This document shows, piece by piece, positions 57,806-64,000 of a stretch of 64,000 bases of DNA. Within the stretch, counting starts at the first letter, position 1; every line of letters starts with the position of its first letter. The stretch spans positions 3,782,001 through 3,846,000 of the forward strand of contig NC_069095.1 in NCBI RefSeq assembly GCF_947172395.1, read 5' to 3'. A program made the position numbers and the translations under genes. This stretch comes from Bicyclus anynana. Its lineage: Eukaryota > Arthropoda > Insecta > Lepidoptera > Nymphalidae. The notes beneath the pieces were generated by a model. That model did no database searches. It saw only the letters and a program-made list of their open reading frames with translations, and was not told the origin of the DNA.

Positions 57806-58079
57806 CTCAACAGGCCAGGTTTAAAGCTACTTTTTTTTATATTTTCCTTGGTATAATATGAACAATCATGGTTCTGGTCGCCAGTTACTTAACTTTCAGG
57901 CAACCGTTTGAAAAAAACCGTTCAAAAAATTATGAATTTAAAAACAATTTTAAGGATCTCTAGCGAAGATATGCCATTAAGTTTAGGACTGGCGACAGGA
58001 GACATGATTTTTCATGATATTCCGTAGAAAATATAAAAAAATACGTTTTAAAGGTACCTAATTGAACAAATAAGGATAT

Positions 58080-58215
58080 GAACCGTTGAAATCTGCTATC
58101 TTCCAAGGACACGCCGGTCCAAACTCCATAATTGGCTTCCATAGGTACTCACTAATGGTAGGAGCATGAGCGGACTTCCAGCTTTAATAGAACGAGGTAT
58201 GTCTGGCTAATACAG
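58080..58215 (+). mobile_element. Repeat family E, copy 3
   Basis: CCGTTGAAATCTGCTATCTTC, CCGGTCCAAACTCCATAATT, GGTAGGAGCATGAGCGG and GAGGTATGTCTGGCTAAT. It lies 275 bp from the reversed fragment at 57730-57805, so the two may be inverted ends of one element. Confidence 0.7.
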
Positions 58216-58785
58216 GCACTCGGTCCATTAGTCACAAGCCGCGTGCCAAGCTTAACAAGCTTTTTATTGACAAAAAATGCAAAAACTAGTTTTTACAGTC
58301 ACTTCATTCGAAATCCGTATTCAGCTTAAACAAAACAAGAATTGCAAGAACACAACAATGAAATCTTCAAACGTCCAAGTCATTCGCAATAAATCGATAT
58401 GCAAAAAATTACAATCAAAAGTTCTATTGGGACTATCACGATAAATAGCCATTTCTTTAAATATGATCGATATTCTCTAATTGCAGCGATATACCTATGA
58501 TAAGAGTGGTAATAATAATAGCCTAATGGTCGGAAATACAACTCTTGACTTGTTGGATTTGAGTCCAGTGTAATAACCATGGAACTCTAATATGTAACAA
58601 CACTATGTTCAATTGAAAAGATTACAATTCAAACCTGTAAAGTCAACAAAGGAGTGAGTATACTACGAGTACGAATTCGTAGCGAAACATTAGTAGAAGT
58701 ATTAAATTGGATTAGTGGAGCTATTAATTACTAATAACTATTATAACCTAACTAGTCGTCGTAGTCGTCAAGGTAAAATTCAGTT
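58216..58785. other. Unique AT-rich DNA, nothing recognised
   Basis: No gene or shared repeat. Confidence 0.4.
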
Positions 58786-59050
58786 TTTCAGAAATGTCGC
58801 GCGAACTATATATTGATACCGGGATACAAAATTATCTATATGTTGCTCAATAGCCTTCTCTATCTTCCTGTGAAAGCCACATTGCAATCGGTTCTGCAGT
58901 CCCAAACATTAGCTCAGACAAACAGAAAGACAACGAAGAATTACAAAAAGATTGTTTGTGTTGGTATCGCATAAATAACTATATAAACGGCTGAGAAAAC
59001 ACAGTTATTTTGAAATCACAGACAGACGCGTCAATTTTGTTTATATGTAT
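58786..59050 (+). mobile_element. Unclassified repeat family G, copy 2
   Basis: ATATGTTGCTCAATAGCC, CTCTATCTTCCTGTGAAAGC, CAGACAAACAGAAAGACA and GGCTGAGAAAACACAGTTAT match 53935-54185. Confidence 0.7.
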
Positions 59051-59130
59051 ATATAGTGATTGATGATATTCCGCAATATAATGACTGTATATATTCAGTA
59101 CTAATAGATATTATTTCGGTCCATTTCCAG

Positions 59131-59301
59131 TTAGCCTACGCCCGGTGTCGGTGCGGCGATCGGCGAGGCGTGTCGGCACGACCCGGCGACAGGTGCTGCT
59201 GGTCACGTGCTTCCAAACGAAACACCGAAACAATACGTAGTACCGAAATAGTAGCAGGAACCTGGAACATCCTTTATATTTAGAAGAATATTTATAATAA
59301 A
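59131..59301 (+). other. Candidate 3' terminal exon (speculative)
   Basis: AT-rich DNA changes abruptly to about 100 GC-rich bases after TTTCGGTCCATTTCCAG, a fair splice acceptor (59114-59130). In the frame starting at 59133, 35 codons run to TAG at 59238-59240; part reads RRQVLLVTCFQTKH. AATAAA follows at 59296-59301. Another frame is open to 59283. No family recognised. The patch is not repeated in the window. It could equally be a GC-rich non-coding patch; without upstream exons no gene is claimed. Confidence 0.25.
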
Positions 59302-59610
59302 TAACGCATTTTAATTCTCATAATTATTAGCCTATTTTGGGCCGTCACCATACAGCCTCCCTCTTTATAGTAGATTGGATATAGAACTGCGGCCTTGGTA
59401 CTGCAGTACTGGAGGCTAATTTTCCAAAATCAAATTAGAAGCAATTTTTATGGCGTTTCCGAACATCATGTGTTAAGCTGTGCAATACTAAGATGAGGGG
59501 GGCCCCACGCACGCTGTAGGTTTGACCTGCATGTAGCGACTATCGCAGTTCATTTAGGAGACGTCTTAAAGATTGTATCTGACTATACCAATAAACATTA
59601 TCAGCCATCG
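59302..59610. other. Unique DNA, nothing recognised
   Basis: Mixed composition, no frame or repeat. Confidence 0.35.
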
Positions 59611-59915
59611 TTTTTTCTAGTTGAGTAAGTGCCAATGGTTCCATAAAGGGACCGCAGCGACGAGGAGTCGAGAGTCAACGGGAGCGGGAGCGGCGAGCGC
59701 AGAAGCATCGCCTGATGAACTGAGGCTTAATAGAAAAAAGAGGACGAAACTACTCTCTTAAGGCGACAACTGTGAGACTCGAACCTCGGCTTAGAGGACC
59801 GTTCTGGAAGGGCGTTTTGGCCTGAGTGTAACAGTCCAGGCGCGCCCAAAGATCTTGAGTTAGAAAACCCACGTCCGGGTGACGGTAAATATAACGATAT
59901 CCTCCTCATCGCAGA
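59611..59915 (+). mobile_element. Unclassified repeat family D, copy 3
   Basis: TTGAGTAAGTGCCAATGGTT, GCGAGCGCAGAAGCATCGCC, GAACCTCGGCTTAGAGGACC, GAGTGTAACAGTCCAGGCGC and ACCCACGTCCGGGTGACGG. The antisense 67-codon ORF (59727-59930) is the repeat. Confidence 0.8.
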
Positions 59916-60789
59916 CAATAATATCCCCACTCCCCTTCCTCCTCGTAGATGTTACTATTATTTGGCGCTTAGCCCCACTGATCTGCTCTATTGCGTGTTG
60001 GCGAGCTAAGGGTGATTACATAACTATTCTTTAATAAGCACTATCACTAAAATGCACTAGCAATAAAAACGGGGACCGATGGCTTAAGGACCACTGTTAT
60101 AAACCACTGGACCTAGCAGCTGAGTTTCTAAAATGTGTAATTTGATACTCATACTTAACTAGCATTATACAATAGGTATACAATTCTCAATACTTAGATT
60201 TTTTTACACCAGATAATGTGAAATAAAAAACTGCTTAAGTAGAGTCCACTAAGCTGCATTACTAACTTAAAGTAGCTTAGCTGCTAAGCGTTGCCATGGC
60301 TAAAAGTATTAACTGAAATTTTTACCCCAGTACTTAACTGGTCGAAAAATTCATTTAAAAACTACACAATATACAAAAAAAAATAAAAAACGTATGTACA
60401 TTGTTTTTAATGTTAAAAATGTATTGTACCGTTGCATTCACTTGAACACATCTTTGTTATCTCTGGCGTCTCATCTCCTTTAATCTTTTCTTTGCAAATA
60501 TGAAATCCTTTGAAAGGTATAGTGTTTGTTCGTACAAACAATACCAACAATAGACAATAATGACATTGGTTCGATTGTGGGCTTATGTTGCTCTAAGACG
60601 TAAAGATATAATCGACACGAAAAAAACGTAAACACTAACCACAGGTAACAGAAAAATGTATTTTTTAACATCTCATTACAATAGTGTTTAAAAAAATACC
60701 ATTTTTAACTCTGTTTAAATAACAATGAATGTGTAATTTTTTTACTTACATTATTAACGTGTATACCTATATTTTAAGTGTTGGTCGAA
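59916..60789. other. Unique AT-rich DNA, nothing recognised
   Basis: No gene or shared repeat; antisense 63-codon ORF (60480-60671) without domain. Confidence 0.4.
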
Positions 60790-61030
60790 GTCCTCATTCG
60801 CACGCAGGTTAAAAAGCGATACGTTAAACTCAGCATTGGCGCTTTTATTAACGTTCGTAATTTAATTCATGGTCTATGTCCATTGCCCAAAATAGAAAGT
60901 AAAATGCAGCTCGATAAAAAAGGGGCGCGTTTTAAAAACGCTGTCGTGTAAACATTTACTAGGGATTGCATTTGTTGTATTTGAACGCTTTTTTAACGTC
61001 CGTTAAAAAAACTCTCGTGTGAATGAGGCC
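60790..61030. mobile_element. MITE with CTCATTCRCACG ends (hAT-like, probable)
   Basis: GTCCTCATTCGCACG at the left is inverted as CGTGTGAATGAGGCC at the right. The interior has AAAGCG/CGCTTTT and GCGTTTTAAAAACGC palindromic blocks, usual for this kind of short element. No coding capacity. Confidence 0.75.
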
Positions 61031-62353
61031 TTAGATTAATTTCATTCCAACGTGCCAATCTAGGACCTAATTTAGGTACTTCATAGTTTTATGTCCACCC
61101 TGTCAATAAAATATCAAAGGCACTAAACCCTCCGCCTAAAACTTTCCACGCAATCGCTGAGCCAGAAGCTATCAAATGACAAAAACACGAACGAGCGAAA
61201 TATCAGTTGAACATATCAGAAATATTGCAAGAAAAATGTTCAAAGACAGCGTAATTTATGTTACAACCGTAATTATTGCTAACAATAAAAATTCATGGTC
61301 GTGTTAAATTTAACGGTTCATCGACCTTTGACATCTAAAGATAGTCGCTTACTCCCCTTTCGATTCAGAGAAGCGTTCTCAAAGTCAATAGTGTTGTTGA
61401 TCATAGGCAACATAATAATTAGTGGGTCGGGTTGCCGACATCTTGCCGACATCTCATATTTAGTTGCCGACAGCAATATTAAACCATAATTAAAAAATTG
61501 CTGGAATTATTCTAAAAGTAGCGTGGATTATAGGTACAATATTTCTCGCTCTACTTTACAGAATAGCGAAACTTGGTTGAGATTTTAGTTGTCCCTCAAA
61601 CTGTCAACCTTTACAATATCTAAATCCATAAAACTGAATGGACTTAGTAAATGAGTGTTCATATGACATCGTCCTAATTATCCAGATATAGTGTAAATTT
61701 AGTAACTATATCTAAGTAAATCTAGTTTCTTAAGAAGCTTTATAAACAAGATTAGATTTACCTAGAACTATAAGAACGTCAAGAAACGATGAAATTTTAA
61801 TGACCGACTTCAACTTATATCGGCATAATTTATTTTGGAATCCCTATAATGCGAGCGAGATAGAAAAATACTTCAATAGCACTGAGTTCTAAGAATCAAT
61901 TTACATTTTTAATTTATTTCAGGGATTACTCTCACCCAGAGCAATAAAATAAAACTGACTTAAAACGTCTAGACTAAAGCTATCAAAAACTTTGCAAATT
62001 TTCTTAGATTGCCCTTGCTTTGAATAATTTCCAATGCTTCGGTGACATGATTAAAATCTATTTCAAATCTCGAAAATTTTTCCAAGAGTCATGCAAAAGA
62101 AACTGAGACTAGTGTCGCTAAAGAATATAGAAAACGACTTAAATGAAATTGTAACAGCATGGCATAGTGTCCTTCTAATGTTACTTATTTTGTGTTAAAT
62201 AATGATTTATACGCACATAGTCAATAACATTGTCAATATTATTTACAATATTTAAGGTCAGGTTGCATAAATGGTGGACAAAGAGCCTGCGATAGCCAGA
62301 TGCACCTCATTTTAAGGATGCGGAAAGTTTGACTGCCTGTGATACTATAGGTC
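61031..62353. other. Unique DNA with a small triplicated 9-mer
   Basis: TTGCCGACA occurs three times at 61432-61440, 61443-61451 and 61464-61472. An overlapping 64-codon ORF (61295-61489) has no domain. The rest is AT-rich. Confidence 0.45.
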
Positions 62354-62490
62354 GATCATCATCATCATCTCAGCCGATGGACGTTCACTACAGGACATAG
62401 GCCTTTTATAGGGACTTCCAAACATCAAGACCTTGAACCACCTGCATTCAGCGAATCCCTACGACTCGCTTGTTGTCGTCACTCCCTTCT
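62354..62490 (-). pseudogene. RTE-type LINE 3' end fragment
   Basis: (ATC)n tail at 62356-62369, then TCAGCCGATGGACGTTCACT, CATAGGCCTTTTATAGGGAC and CATTCAGCGAATCCCTACGA. Same LINE end as at 52301. It abuts a family-E repeat on its right. Confidence 0.88.
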
Positions 62491-62860
62491 TAAAGGTTTC
62501 TCAAAGGTAGCAGATTCTAAGGGTCCAGTCAAATCTGACCCTTGAACCCTTGAAACCTGCTACCTTCCAAAAGCTTCACCGTCCAAACTTCATAATCGGT
62601 TACCGTACTTATGGTAGAAGCAAAAGCGGTGGCTACACTCCATTGATGCATAAATGCATTGCATACTCTGTGGACTCATTTTTAACCTGTATTTTAAAAG
62701 GAATCTTTTCATTTTGCACAATTGTTACATATAGTGTGTCTACCCTAGTTGGGTGACCACGCCACCCAACTGACGGGACGCCACTGAGCATAAACAGTCA
62801 AACTTTCAGCCTTCTTAAAAAGAGGAAAGTCTGGCTATGTCAACTCTCGTTCTATAGTAT
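62491..62860 (+). mobile_element. Repeat family E, longest copy
   Basis: GAAACCTGCTACCTTCCAAA, TTCATAATCGGTTACCGTAC, CAAACTTTCAGCCTTC and GAGGAAAGTCTGGCTATG. The left part is itself palindromic: AAGGTAGCAGATT (62504) against AACCTGCTACCTT (62554). The 68-codon ORF inside is the repeat. Confidence 0.7.
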
Positions 62861-64000
62861 GTAGCACGGCTTAGGAGTATGTAGGAATATGCTAAGCTGT
62901 CAATTGTTTTTTTATATAAATGAATTGAGATGTTTTTCTAGAATTAAATGTATATAGGCTCTGCACATGACTACCGTAATTCCAGGCTATTTATAATAAA
63001 CAAGCACTGACACATGTAAAAAATGATTTAATCAATTTGTAATCGATCATTACTTCTTATTTAAGTATTAAGTGTAAACAGTTATACAGATTTATATCTT
63101 ACTAGTTAGGTGTCAGCAATATTTTTTATGATTTATATGTGAATTTTCGTACAGTCAGCATCGAATTAACTTAAACTTACGAAATAAATTTTAAAATCAA
63201 AATATTTACTATTAAACACGCAATAATTTTATTAAGAGATACGTAACATATTTTTCACGTTAATACAATAACATATTATCGTATTTCAAACGTACGATAA
63301 CGATACGATTATTGTAAATTACGGCGAGCGAATACATTCGTTTGTTTTTCACATCGGAAAAGGTTCGCTTAATTTTGGAGTGATTATCATTGTAAAATTT
63401 ACTAAACGGTAGCTGATTAGAAAATTACTAAATTTTCATAAAACTACAGAAATATCTTTCAAATTCTTGAACTAACTAAAAATGGCTATAGGCTATGTAG
63501 TTAGTCTACGCCTTGGCCTCTCTAGAAGTCCTATATTAGAACGAGTATCCAAAGCTGCTTTCAAAATCTTACCAAATTCGGCTAGGCAGGGAGAACAACA
63601 CGAGCAGAAAAGGGGAGTGTTGAATCGATCGTTAAGGAATTCCTTAACCCTACATCCAAGACTTACAAGTCCTGGACTTTGCTCGGAGTTTTTCTCTCTA
63701 CCACGCGATGGACCCGGCACTGCACAGTGAATCTATGGAATGCTAAGATATACGTCTCTCTATCGAATAAAAAATATATTTTCTTATTCGATAGTTACAA
63801 AAATAGGAATTGTGTAAAATACTCATGACAACAAATGTAGTTTCTTAAGATATTAAATTACATTGCTACATTTAATTCATCAAACTAAAATGTAGTGTTA
63901 TGTTACAAATTAAATTTAAATACAAATTTAGTTGTTTGTTTTTTTACGATTTTAATCACGCTATCAGAGTAATTTTCATCCTGTCAAGAAATAGGGAACA
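62861..64000. other. Unique DNA with a GC-richer island at about 63480-63730
   Basis: The island has ORFs of 82 (+) and 75 codons (-) over the same bases, no domain, and an 18-base palindrome GTTAAGGAATTCCTTAAC at 63631-63648. A hairpin CTATCGAATAA/TTATTCGATAG is at 63760-63794. The rest is AT-rich. Confidence 0.4.

Overview
The window is AT-rich eukaryotic DNA of the kind found in butterfly and moth (Lepidoptera) genomes. The evidence is the repeats: three tRNA-headed SINE families, Helitron-like elements that end in a GC hairpin plus CTAG, the 3' end of an RTE-type LINE, and many short inverted-repeat (MITE) elements. The species cannot be named from what is visible.

No protein-coding gene can be supported. 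Every open reading frame is about 110 codons or shorter, and the longest ones lie in repeats or lack any recognisable domain. The one clear gene is a tRNA-Lys(CTT) on the minus strand at 24141-24213, with A box, B box, cloverleaf pairing and a T-run terminator. One GC-rich patch at 59131-59301 looks weakly like a 3' terminal exon (acceptor-like site, 35-codon reading frame, stop, AATAAA) and is reported only as a candidate. The window is best read as a long intergenic region or a very large intron.

Layout. 1-7.8 kb is repeat-dense: a perfect 98-bp inverted repeat at the left edge, a 3 x 131-bp tandem repeat, a MITE interrupted by a SINE with an intact 11-bp target duplication, a foldback element, a hAT-like element and a 0.6-kb A-B-A-B duplication. 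7.8-19 kb is mostly unique sequence with scattered SINE, Helitron and MITE copies and several GC-richer unique islands. 19.2-22.5 kb is a Helitron cluster that includes a G-rich minisatellite and a nested LINE fragment. 24.1 kb holds the tRNA. 25-28.8 kb has a MITE, a hAT-like element, a 288-bp duplication and a 161-bp tandem array split by an RTE insertion. 28.8-51 kb is mostly unique DNA, with GC-richer islands that could be conserved regulatory DNA and a few repeats, including a head-to-head Helitron pair at 35.8 kb. 51-64 kb is again repeat-rich (MITE, RTE, SINE, Helitron-like and several unclassified families).

The most informative observations are stratigraphic: nested insertions with target-site duplications that order the repeat families in time. 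I did not find a convincing new biological system. The items most worth testing are the candidate exon, the perfect inverted repeat at the left edge, the nested elements and the unique GC-richer islands.
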